Assembly: GCA_025677825.1 (NCBI GenBank)
Contig: JAIXMO010000032.1
Coordinates: 186,001-250,000 of the forward strand
From: Helicostylum pulchrum
Taxonomy: Eukaryota; Mucoromycota; Mucoromycetes; Mucorales; Mucoraceae
Direction of reading: 5' to 3'
Length of the DNA: 64,000 nucleotides
Shown one piece after another: positions 12,057 through 22,050 of this stretch. Position 1 is the stretch's first letter. Each line of letters begins with the position of its first letter. Under the pieces are notes generated by a model. It did not search any database. It worked only from the letters and a program-made list of their open reading frames with translations, and was not told the DNA's origin. The position numbers and the translations under genes are program-made.

Positions 12057-15000
12057 TTACTTCTTTTGATCAACCAAATACCAAGTCTCTCTACATTCTA
12101 CAGCTTGCTTTCTTACCAAACGCTTCTTATCATCTAAAGGCACGGCAATCGCTTTTAAAGTACTTTTAACGTGTGGCAAAACGATATCACGCGATATATT
12201 TTTACACGCGAGTTCAATACATTTAAGTGCAAGAATTCTAACCTTCATCGAGCCTTCTTCAGGACCAACCAATGAAATAAATGCGGATAAAAGCGTAGAG
12301 ATATGTCGTGCCATTACATTTGTAACTTCAGAAAGAGCAAACTCAAACAATTCTAAGGTTGAAAGCTTTAACACGGCATCAGGGAATGAAAGTGACCTAA
12401 CTAACAATGGCACAAGCTACGTATATAAAATTATTAGATGAAACATGCCACATAAAAAAAAACTAATTTTAACTTACTGGGGGCAATTCATCAATTAGAA
12501 TTGATTTTGGAACGTTTTTTAACAAGTATGCAATAGCAATTAGATAGTTTAACTTTTCACCTAATAGTAAAATATTAGATTTTATTATATAAACATTATG
12601 TGTTGGCCGTGTACATTACCTTCTTCTTGAACAGCGTTAAAATTATGAAGTAATTTAGGTAAAGAGAATGCCATAAACTTTTGTTTATGCAAAAACTTTT
12701 TTTATAAACAGAGCTGTTAGATTACATATTTTCAAATCATGTTCGCTCGAATTAAATATTTACCGAAACAGTTGCGAAACATTGCTTGTTTAAACACAAT
12801 GGATCGTCGCCGATCAAAACATCAAAACCATTAGATGATTCCTTACCAAACACTGGGTCAGGAATCCAATTAATGATTGTTTCTGTCATTTCTAAACCCT
12901 TTTTATGAGATCGAGTAACAAGTCCTTTGGCAACCTAATAACAAAAAAATCAGAAAGAGAGAAAAATACTAGGTGTAATTTTATAATTACCCAAATGTAT
13001 ACAAGTAACGCCTGAAATAATTTTGCTTTAACCATGCCTTCTAAGCTTGTCACCAAAACGCTTACATAAGCCTTGAAACTATCATCTAAAATAAAATGCA
13101 TGTAAAAAAAAAATCGGAATTTAAGGAAATAAGTTTCTTACCATCTTTCCACTTGTTAATGATAGAAGCAACAATTCTAGATAACGAAGCAATTTGCACG
13201 TGGCTTGAGCTATTTACTGATTCCGTAACCATATAATCTAAAAAGGTTTCTGTTGATTCGACAGGTAAAGCCACATCTTTACGAAGTGCCGAAACAATAG
13301 TACTAAAAATTTGAGTGCATACGGCTTGACACTCAGGGGCATCCTGAGAAAGTGGACAAAATTTGGTATCAGATTCGATTTGAAGAACTGAAAGGTCACC
13401 GTCTTTAAACAACCTGAACATTGGAATAATGTATTCTTGTTGCTCACTAGAAAGAGATAAATTCATTAGTTACTGGGGGGGGGGGGAGAAAAAAAAGGCG
13501 AGATAAACATACAAAGTATTCATGTTTTTTACAACATTAGTAATGATCAAATAAATGATTTGCAAGACTTCATCGTTTACAATAATCGTCTTTTTGTTAT
13601 CGTTAGTTTCATCTAAAGATGCGGTTATAATAGCATGGAACAGCTTGGGTAAAAGGGTATCTGCGCAACGTTTGAGGTCATCATGCTTAGCAGCATCCTT
13701 TGCTTTAATCAAGTTTAATAGCGTAGAGATTGTTTCTACTGCATATTTTTTATCTTCATCTAAAAAAGAAAATTATTAGTATGAAAAACAAGAAATATAT
13801 ATATATATATATATATAACACTAACTATGACCGCAGATAAGTAAAAACTTTTTCAATAATTCTTGTTCCATAGCTTCATACAACACAGGAGAAGTAAATA
13901 ATTTTTGAATAGTTTTCAAAGTAAGTTTATACGAAACATAATCCTTGGTACTTTTTCTATTAGAGGAAGAAGTAAAATCAGGTAAAAGCTTGATTAAAAC
14001 AGGAATCGTAATATGAGCAACCAGCTCAGGATCAAAGGTACAAATTTCAGATAAAGACATTTCGACCGACATTCTTAATTTATCTTCTTCTTCAGTTTCC
14101 AGCACACTATTTAATATTTGAATACATACACCTCTCTATAGAAATTCAAATTTAGTGTATACTCCAAAATATTTTAATTAAAGCTATATATACCTCATCT
14201 CGCTTCATATAACCTTTCAGTACGCATAATAAGCCAAGGCCCAGTATGCCCATTAAACGTACTTCAGGATGTTCGCTTGAAACTCTAACAGCTGAATCAA
14301 AGATTTCAATCAATCGGTCTTTATAAGACACCAATACGGAATTATGGGTCAAATCAACTAAGCAAAACGAAACATGATTAAGCAAATCAACATTATGTTA
14401 CACCAAAAGGGTTTTACCGTCTTTATCATCTCCGGTAGAAGGTCCAAATACAATCTTTCTTGCTTGAATAATAGCAACCATAGTACATAGAATCAAATAG
14501 CGTTCAGCCATTTCCAGGTTATCTCTATACTGACGTAATAACATTGGTATGATTTTAGTTTCAATCAAAGAGTATGCCAATGCTAAAACAATAATGAGTC
14601 ATTTGTTGTTTAGGTATATGCTATTAAAAAACTTACGAGAACCAGAAGCGGCTGAACGTAATACCAAACTAGCGGGCTTTACTGTAGATTCATCTAGTTC
14701 TTCTAGTAAACTAACACAATCGTCAATTAATGGTTTCATTACTTGAGCTACATCGACATTATTTTCCGAGAGTGTGTCATGACCTGTCATTGCTTTTGTT
14801 AAAGCGTTAATAGCTTCTAAAGAAGGTTCCCGAAGAGCGGGATCAGCACTTTCATTAACAATTTCAATTTTAATTGCGTCGTATAACTTTCCAGCAATAG
14901 GAATAAGTTCATTAGCTGAGTATACTGGAGCACAAGCAGTAATAGTTTCCAATGAATCTTTCTATTTTTTATTATCTTTTTCAGTATAGTGTTTTTTAAA

Positions 15001-16176
15001 AAGAAAAAGAAAAGTCAATGTTATACCTACCTTTGCACTTCCTGCAGTAGTTGTTAATTTCTGTAATAAAAGCGGTAGTGCTAATTTTGAAAACAAGGGC
15101 GTAGAAGCCATACATTTTCTGAGATTAGATTTAAGATCTTTTGCTGTGATACCAAACGGGTTATCGGGAGGAGGACGAAAAGTGATTGGAAAGTAACAAA
15201 AAGTGGCGTCGAATAAATCTTCTACATGCGTAGAGATATCAAGTAATTGAACGATCTTTTGAATGATTGTGTATACAGTCATAAGATTACGAGGATCCTT
15301 TTCACCAGCAATCGATTTTGTAAAACCTCGAATAAATTGATCATTGACCAATTTGACATCTAGTAAATGATTTTTTTTTTTAAAAAAACATGTTGCATAT
15401 TTCAGTCAAGTTTCACATGTATTATACCTTGACAATGATAATCTAAAAGGTTTTCGTATACTTGAAATGTAGCGTTTCTTGTCATATGAGGAAATACTTG
15501 TACATTTACTTGCTTAATAATACTATATACGGATAAGTTAGAAATCCGTCGATCCGTGGTACATTAATTTTTTTGTTTCGTTTTTTGTTTTTTACCTTTC
15601 TATTGTTTTCATCGTACAAGCTGTATTAAAATGGTCAAATTTACTGGTTAATGCAATAAAACCAGTCATCAAATTAGGTACACTAGCATGATCTGATAAA
15701 CGATTGGCATAAAAATTGACAAGAACACTGACTATGACAAAAAAAAAAAAAATTAACATATTACAACTTTTTTAAAAAAAAAAGCTTGATCCTGTACCTG
15801 TTTCTTCGGTCAGTTTCGACTGATCACAGTTACTGATAGCATGTGATAACAAATTGGTTGCTAGGAAACATGTATTAGTTGACATGTCTACAATAAAAAT
15901 AAATAAAAAATACATTTTGAGCGAATCGTATCATCTTCATTGACAAGATATTCTCCCATCGACTGAATTAAATTTAATAAATTCGTTTTTACGTCTGGTT
16001 GGTTGTTGATTACTATATGTAATAGATTATCATCAAGATTAATATAAAGAGTAAAATAAAACAAAAACTCGCAACTTACAATCCATGATATTCTCAACTG
16101 CTTTTATAGCGTTAGAGGACTCATTATCAGATATCATATAATCCGTAACATTCTTTTCAATAATACTATTACTCAT
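12057..16176 (-). CDS. MMS19: MMS19 homologue, HEAT-repeat protein of the cytosolic iron-sulfur targeting complex
   Basis: More than a dozen exons run from an ATG at 16176 (MSNSIIEKNVTDYM) to a TAA at 12057. The N-terminal domain is marked by IQSMGEYLVNEDDTIRSKC and later RPPPDNPFGITAKDLKSNL, the latter typical of MMS19. The middle is a series of HEAT-like helices. The C-terminal exon (12413-12057) carries the family end signature LDDKKRLVRKQAVECRETW. MMS19 works with CIA1 and CIA2 to hand iron-sulfur clusters to DNA polymerases, primase, and helicases such as XPD. Exon joins were checked only at the 5' end; the coding blocks lie at 15351-14962, 14952-14599, 14580-14398, 14385-14152, 14105-13821, 13712-13470, 13466-13086 and 13101-12892, and the exact limits need transcript data. 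An 11-G tract in the intron near 13474 is the only oddity. Confidence 0.9.
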
Positions 16177-16382
16177 ATTCCTTTTTTTTATCTAAAAAAA
16201 AAGGGTCAAGAAAAGAAGAACAAAAAAAAAAAAAAAAAAAAAGTAGATATATGAACTGATAAATACAATTTAGAACGGAGTATAAACCCCAAAAAGTGAC
16301 TTGATATAAAAATCAAGTATCCCTGTTAAAAAGTGTCCTTTTTTTTTTATATTATTACTCTTATATTTGACAGTTTTTTACC

Positions 16383-17143
16383 ATGGCAACCATACTTAGA
16401 GTAAGTATCAAATAGTCTATAATAAAATATCGTTTTTTTTTTGGATTTCTTACCTATTCTTGCATAGAATTCGGTAAAGCAATTTTCGTTGCATAATTGT
16501 AAACGTACTATGGCAACCTCACCACTTAAAAGTATTTTACTTGTTACATGTCAAGCTTCATACAGTTATAAAAAGAAACTGACACATTTTTACTTGTTAG
16601 AACAAAATAAGTGGTGCGAAAGTTTATCTAAACCAGTCGCAGCAGATATGATTGGAACACCAGACCCTATTTCTAATCTTCGACCTGTAAAATATTATAT
16701 ACCATCTAATGAAACACGCGAAGAAAAGGAATGGAGAGAATCTTGTATTAAAGTAGATCAGTTTAACGAAGAATTCTGGCATCACAACAACACATTATTT
16801 GTAAACGCAAAGGCAGAATATGAAGCACAATGTAAGTAGAATAAAAAAGAAACAAAAAAAAAAGCTAGAATTGGAAAATTGATTGCTGTGTATGATATTT
16901 ATAGTAAAAGAAAAGGGAGAAGAGGTTACAGCAGAAGCCATGTCAGTATTTTATAAAGACTTTTTAAATAAGGCCTATGATCGACAAATGGAATACAACC
17001 GTACATGGTGGAAGATGAATGTTGCTCAATTATACCCTGGATTTAAAGCTGCGATCCGTTCTTTGAAATCCAAGAATCACAATAGACTTTCTTCTGCTCA
17101 AGTAAAGGGTAATGGCTTTTGGGAAAAGAGTTTCGAATCATAA
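16383..17143 (+). CDS. COA8: COA8 (APOPT1) family cytochrome c oxidase assembly factor
   Basis: Three exons (16383-16400, 16468-16831, 16905-17143) give 206 residues. The core reads IGTPDPISNLRPVKYYIPSN, then REEKEWRESC, FNEEFWHHNNTLFVNAK, and after the second intron VFYKDFLNKAYDRQMEYNRTW, matching the order of conserved blocks in COA8. COA8 is a mitochondrial matrix protein needed for complex IV assembly. The first coding exon is only six codons (MATILR); with the basic start of exon 2 it gives a plausible mitochondrial presequence. The gene is divergent from MMS19 with about 200 bp between start codons, so the promoter is probably shared. It ends 28 bp from the convergent isochorismatase-like gene. 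Confidence 0.88.
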
Positions 17144-17171
17144 ACCAAATAAAATACTATTTATTTAATAA

Positions 17172-18046
17172 TTACAAGTTTGCATTAAAATTTCTTTGTA
17201 AAATCTTGTTAACTTTAGTTGCTTCAGTGTATTCCTTGACTAATCCACTAATTCCTTTAAACTTTTCGTGTTTAGCATCTTGAACTAATTGGAAAAGAAC
17301 TGATTCAGACGTAGTAATGATAGCTCCTGCTGATTTCATACGCTAAAATAATAATAATAATTAACTCGATCGTCATCTTTTTATATACATGTATACATAT
17401 ACTTACTGCAATGGCAATATCAATTTCGGGATAGTTTTGAGAAGAAACACCATCGGCAATAACATGAACATCATAGTCATTTTCAAGCAATTCAAGGGCA
17501 GTTTGAAGTACACATACATGACTCTACATAAAACAAATAAGCATAATTTCTACTTTTTTTTGTAAAAAAAAACTTTGTAATCTTACTTCAATACCCAACA
17601 ACAAAACTGACTTTGTATTATTCTTTTTCAATACGTCAACAACTTCAGGTAAATACATACTGAACTTGGTCTTGGGGATGTTAATAGCAGCATCAGATAT
17701 ATCCAATTCGGCAACAGTAGGTCCAAAGGCTAAGTAATACGTACGTAGCGTGAGAAAACCTTACATTTTTTCTTTTTACAGAAAATTAAAAACTTACCTT
17801 TAGGGTATTGCTCAGTAACAACAACTGGGATATCTAAAAGCTTACTGGCTTTAATCTAGAACACACATATTAGGCTTTATTCTGATAATTATGAATATAC
17901 AGATAGCTAGATATATTTACCATTTTTCCAGCAACGGAAATAACAGAAGGGTATTGCCAAATAAGTCCCTTGAAGCGTTCTTGAACATCGCAAACGAATA
18001 AAGCGGTAGTCTTGGGTGCTAACTTGGTAATCTTTGTAATGGACAT
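17172..18046 (-). CDS. Isochorismatase-like hydrolase (ISOC1/ISOC2 family)
   Basis: Five exons (18046-17921, 17855-17798, 17729-17587, 17523-17407, 17342-17172) join exactly to give 204 residues, the size of ISOC2. The cysteine-hydrolase triad is visible: Asp in [10 protein letters not shown], Lys in PKTKFSMY and Cys in IESHVCVLQ, the last formed across an intron. [17 protein letters not shown] between them is also typical. True isochorismatases make dihydroxybenzoate for siderophores, but eukaryotic ISOC proteins have no settled substrate, and no siderophore genes are nearby. The start is the ATG giving MSITKITK; an upstream in-frame hydrophobic extension is probably leader sequence. Confidence 0.9.
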
Positions 18047-18607
18047 TATGTAAAAGAAATAAAAGAGTAACAATCTTTTTTTTCTGGTGGGAAAGTTATT
18101 TATGTGAGAAAAAGAAAAAACAAGCGGAGTCTATGCACTTTTCAATGGGTATACGCTTTACCATGTCTGAAGTCTCACAAGTTGCATTTAAACGTATACT
18201 TTTTACCCGAACAAAGTATACGCGTTTATCTGTAATGACCAAAGTTATTAACCACATTTTTTTACAGGTTAATTGATAAACGAGTTTACCCTGATCGCTT
18301 CCTGTTTGATAATATTTTAACGAGTGTTTGTTAGTGTTTCAGATACTTACTCCAAAGCAACTTTCTCCAATCTTTTTAGCCTAATGCCCCTTTTTTCGGT
18401 TGAATGTTTATTTCATTATAAAGTAGAAAAAAAAAAAAAAGAATCTAGTTAACGTAGAAATGGGATATAGCTTACATTTTTGATTATATTAGAACAAGAT
18501 TATATAAAAATGATTAAATAGATCGCATGAGCAAATAGTCCCACTATTTTATCAATCCAATACTTATTTATTCCGTCTTTTTTTTTAAATCACTTTTTCT
18601 TTCTTTT
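18047..18607. other. Intergenic region upstream of the isochorismatase-like gene
   Basis: This AT-rich stretch contains no ORF with coding character. It holds the promoter of the minus-strand neighbour. A T-rich run at 18575-18607 leads into the relic that follows. Confidence 0.4.
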
Positions 18608-19275
18608 ATGTCCGTACAAAAGGATATCGTCCTTCTTAAAGAAACCGCTGTGCACAAGAGTACTTGCTATCAAAAATGCAAAAATATGCTCCACCGGATT
18701 TCTATTTCCAATGTTGCAGACTCTTTTCGACGAACAATATGATGATAGGTAGATGATAGTAAAAACGAGCAGTGGGAAGAACGTCGAATGCAAATATTCA
18801 AAGCTCGTGATTTCTCGAAGGCGATCAGATGGTCAAATACAAGTGAAAAGTAGTTTCATCCAACGAAACCTACACCGTTGGATTTAACAAGACCAAACAA
18901 GCCTTGGAATACAAGAACAAGTGTAAGATCAGTGTTGACCTTTCGTTTTGGTATATTTAGCAAGAAATCAGCCATCTTAATCCAAGCAGTAGGAACAACC
19001 TTTACATTTTATTTAATAAAAAATCTTACTGTCGATTTATATGATTGAATTTGATCATATTAAATTTCCTGCTTCACTATACGAATTAAAAGGAATTTAT
19101 GGATTTATAGGTGATATTTGTGATATTATCAACGTATTCTCTAGAGTGTATCGATTCAATAAACGAAACATCAAATACCAGCAGAAGATCTATGCCCCCT
19201 CCTTTGCTTCGTGCAATTACGACAACAACAAAATTGATGGAAAAAGAAAAAGCAGTATACATCACAGCTACCAAT
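18608..19275 (+). pseudogene. Decayed coding relic of unknown family, related to a sequence at 46.6 kb
   Basis: An ATG at 18608 opens a 44-codon frame starting MSVQKDIVLLKETAVHKS. It is clearly similar, in DNA and protein, to MSVQKGMVLSKATVRHK read on the minus strand from 46661. After its stop, coding-like stretches go on in other frames: NEQWEERRMQIFKARDFSKA near 18768, ETYTVGFNKTKQALEYKNK near 18866, and a 78-codon frame at 19041-19277 containing FPASLYELKGIYGF. Several stops and frame changes interrupt them. This looks like an old protein-coding sequence, possibly a transposon ORF or member of a multicopy family, that has lost function. I do not recognise the family, and the pieces could come from more than one source. 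Confidence 0.45.
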
Positions 19276-19295
19276 AAATCTACCTTTCGAAATTA

Positions 19296-19436
19296 CAATA
19301 GCCGCTCTATTTAAGGGTGGCCAAAATTCTCGGGAAATCCACCTTTAAATCGATTATTAGCGATAATAATGGTGTTAAAGGGGGAGACGGAAGAAGGTAT
19401 CCCGGAGAAATACACCCTTAAATAGAGCCGCTACTG
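19296..19436. mobile_element. 141-bp MITE, Tc1/mariner-like, with TA target duplication
   Basis: The ends are imperfect inverted repeats. The left starts CAATAGCCGCTCTATTTAAG and the right, read inward, CAGTAGCGGCTCTATTTAAG, both continuing GGTG; they match at 22 of 24 positions. The element is flanked by TA on both sides (19294-19295 and 19437-19438), the target duplication of Tc1/mariner/pogo transposons. The interior also pairs loosely (CTTTAAA..ATTATTA against TAATAAT..TTAAAG), so the whole unit can fold into a long hairpin. It has no ORF and would need a transposase supplied elsewhere. It lies 20 bp after the end of the decayed relic. Confidence 0.8.
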
Positions 19437-19438
19437 TA

Positions 19439-20395
19439 GCATAATATTTATATTATTAATAAAGCATGTTTTATATGTATAACTATTTGTTTATTCATCT
19501 TCCATACAACGCTAAATCATATGCTATCTTATTATAATGACATAAATCCAAACTTTTTTATAATTGGGAAAGCCAACTGCTTCATCATTAAAAATTCATC
19601 ATTTAACGAATCAGTCAGAATGTAATCTTCACGTTATTTTTTTAAACCTCTTGCTTTTTACCATTTTTTTTTTACCTCATGTTTTATTCATCTTACTTTT
19701 ATCTTCTGTTTTTATTATAAAATGTATAAACAATAACGATGATGATATGTTTTGAGAACCTATCGAGTTAGTAAAAATATAAAATATGAGTCGTATCCGT
19801 TGGATCATTAAATCAAAAAGCGGTATATATTTTTGTATCTAGCTTATTTTCCTTAATTAGATCCTATAGATCCTCCTAGATCGCCGTGCTTAGATGTTTT
19901 ATACTGTCAGGGGTGTGTGCTATTTTTTTCTCTTTATTTCATAGGTAATGTTTCTGCTGAGCCAAGATCAAATCCCCTCAGGTTTTTGTACATGTTTAAT
20001 TTTCTGTTGCGCTGTCCTTAAATTTTAACTTGTATAAACGCAGTACACGCTCATGCAAAAACGAAAAAGAACACTTATAATAGTACCATGTATTGTCGTG
20101 GAGTCTAGAACATTTGACAAGAAAATTTCTAAATAGAATTAAAAAAAGAAGGGAAGGAAAAGAAGAGAAATCATAGCGCTTAATACTTTACAAAAAAAAA
20201 AAAAATTCCCAAGTGACGATCATGGTGTCTCCCCGAAGAAGAGGGAAAAAAAAACTAAAACTTGGCAACTCATCTTTAGGGACCCGCATCTTTGACGGTT
20301 TCGGGGACATTTAATAAATTGATATAAATATGTTAGTTATAACTATTTTTTTTTTATTCAGCTTGGCTAAATTATCTTTTCCTTTTTAAAAACAA
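19439..20395. other. Intergenic region upstream of GH17 gene
   Basis: No gene was found. A TATAAATA box lies at 20323-20330, 66 bp before the GH17 start codon. The rest is AT-rich sequence without clear structure. Confidence 0.45.
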
Positions 20396-21350
20396 ATGTT
20401 GAAGCAATTGGCATTATTACTTGCTATTGGCGCCTCTACTATTTCGGCCCTTGTGGCTAGAGACGGACCTGGTAACTATTTCTACGGTCTCAACTATGGT
20501 ATCAACCCAGAAGCATGTCCTAGTTACGAACAACTCAAGAGTGATTTTGCAAAGATCAAAGAATACACCAACACAGTCCGTACATTCTCTATGGGTACAT
20601 GTGACGAAGGCCAATTAGCCTTGCAAGCCGCTAACGAATTAGGAATGGATATCTACTTGGGTATGTGGATCGATAGCGCTGCTACCTTTGATGCTGAATT
20701 AGCCGCTTTGGATAAATTGGTACACAATAACCAAAACTTCGAACGTGTGAAAGCTGTTATTGCTGGCTCTGAAGTACTTTATCGTAAGAACACTGATGCC
20801 GATACCTTGGCTGCTTATATCCACAAGGTTGGCCTTTTGGCTAGACCTAAAGGCATTAAGGTTACTACTGCTGATGTCTATTATGAATTCCCTCCTGTTG
20901 TCGTTGCTGAATTAGATTTCTTGATGATGTAAATAATTTTTTTTTTTTGATACACATTTTTATTTATTTTGTACTAATTTTCTATTTGTTAGGAACGCAT
21001 TTCCTTACTGGGAAGGCGTCACTGCACCTCAAGGAGGAACTACATTGATTGATCACTTCAACTCTGTTGTTGAAGGTAGAGCTTTAGGAAAGCCTGTGCG
21101 TATCTCTGAAACTGGTTGGCCTTCTGACGGTGGAAACTTTGGCGCTTCTGTCGCTTCTCCTGAAAATGAAAAGTTATACTTGTCTAATGTATTATGTCTT
21201 ACACGTCAAAAGGGCATTGACATGATTTATTTCTCTGCCTTTGATGAACCTTATAAGGCAGGTGTTGAATCACATTGGGGTATTATGCACCCTAATGGTA
21301 CATTAAAAGCTCCTTTATCCCTTCAATTACTTCAAAACCCCTCTTGTTAA
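20396..21350 (+). CDS. Secreted GH17 beta-glucan hydrolase/transglycosidase (Scw4/Bgl2-like)
   Basis: Two exons (20396-20928 and 20993-21350) give 296 residues. Residues 1-18 (MLKQLALLLAIGASTISA) form a signal peptide. The GH17 fold starts at YGLNYGINPEACPSYEQLKSD. The acid/base glutamate is in VIAGSEVLYR and the nucleophile in ISETGWPSDGG, with the intron placed between them inside FLMMNAFPYW. It ends at the catalytic domain (LQLLQNPSC), with no Ser/Thr-rich tail and no GPI signal. Such enzymes cut or rearrange beta-1,3-glucan in the wall; in Mucorales, whose hyphal walls are rich in chitin/chitosan, they may act mainly in spore walls or at growth points. A TATA box lies 66 bp upstream. Confidence 0.93.
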
Positions 21351-21458
21351 ATAATAAACTGCATACATGTACAAATTTTGTCTTAATTTTTTTTTTTACT
21401 TTTCCTTTGTTCAAAAAAAAAAAATACTCGAAGTTCATCGATTATTTTATAGCATTTT

Positions 21459-22050
21459 TTAAAGTATCTTTTCTTCTTCTTGTTTGATGGTTGATTCAAC
21501 GACAACTTGCTCAATAACTTGGTCAGGTTAAGGTTCGACAACAGGTGATCTAATCCATTCTTTAGGGAATTCTAATCTTTGCTTTGGCTTTGGTAAATCA
21601 AGAGGTATATCGGCAAAAGTGTTTTTGGTATCATATTTTTTTTAAAAAAACACATATAGTTAGTATTTACACTAATAAAAAAAAGACATTTTTACCGTAT
21701 ATACCTTTGTTTCAATAATTAACTTGTTTAAAGTGTCAATCAAATATTATTTATTTTGCTTACGATGAGGGGATCTTTCACTGGATATGACTGATTCTTC
21801 AGTATTTACATTAATGGGCCACTCAATAATAAAAGTTTATGCTTTTTGGTCTCGTTTAATTTCAAACCGGATACCTTGACATTTAATATAACTTTTTTCT
21901 CAACAGGATGCTCTTCTCCAACATTGGTACGTGACTTGAATCTTAATATTCGATCTGTTGTAGGTGCTTCAAAAGATTTAGCGAAAGCTATCAGGAGGTG
22001 GGGTGTTAGTAGAGAAAGCAGCATTACTCTGGTTTTTTTTTTTGGGAATT
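21459..22050 (-). pseudogene. Pseudogene of mitochondrial small-subunit ribosomal protein mS35
   Basis: Reading the minus strand from about 22030, FAKSFEAPTTDRILRFKSRT and NVGEEHPVEKKVILNVKVS match the core of mS35 (MRPS35, yeast Rsm24). The frame is then lost after LLLLSGP, but a second frame resumes with SSERSPHRKQNK, a TAA stop, then YLIDTLNKLIIETK. A GTATAT donor follows, with a TACTAAC branch site, but where the AG acceptor should be the sequence reads TAT. After it, FADIPLDLPKPKQRLEFPKE, a second in-frame TAA, and an acidic tail end at a natural-looking stop at 21459. At least one frameshift, two stops and a broken splice site make it non-functional. The retained intron shows it arose by DNA duplication, not retrocopying. 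The N-terminal half is missing. Confidence 0.75.
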
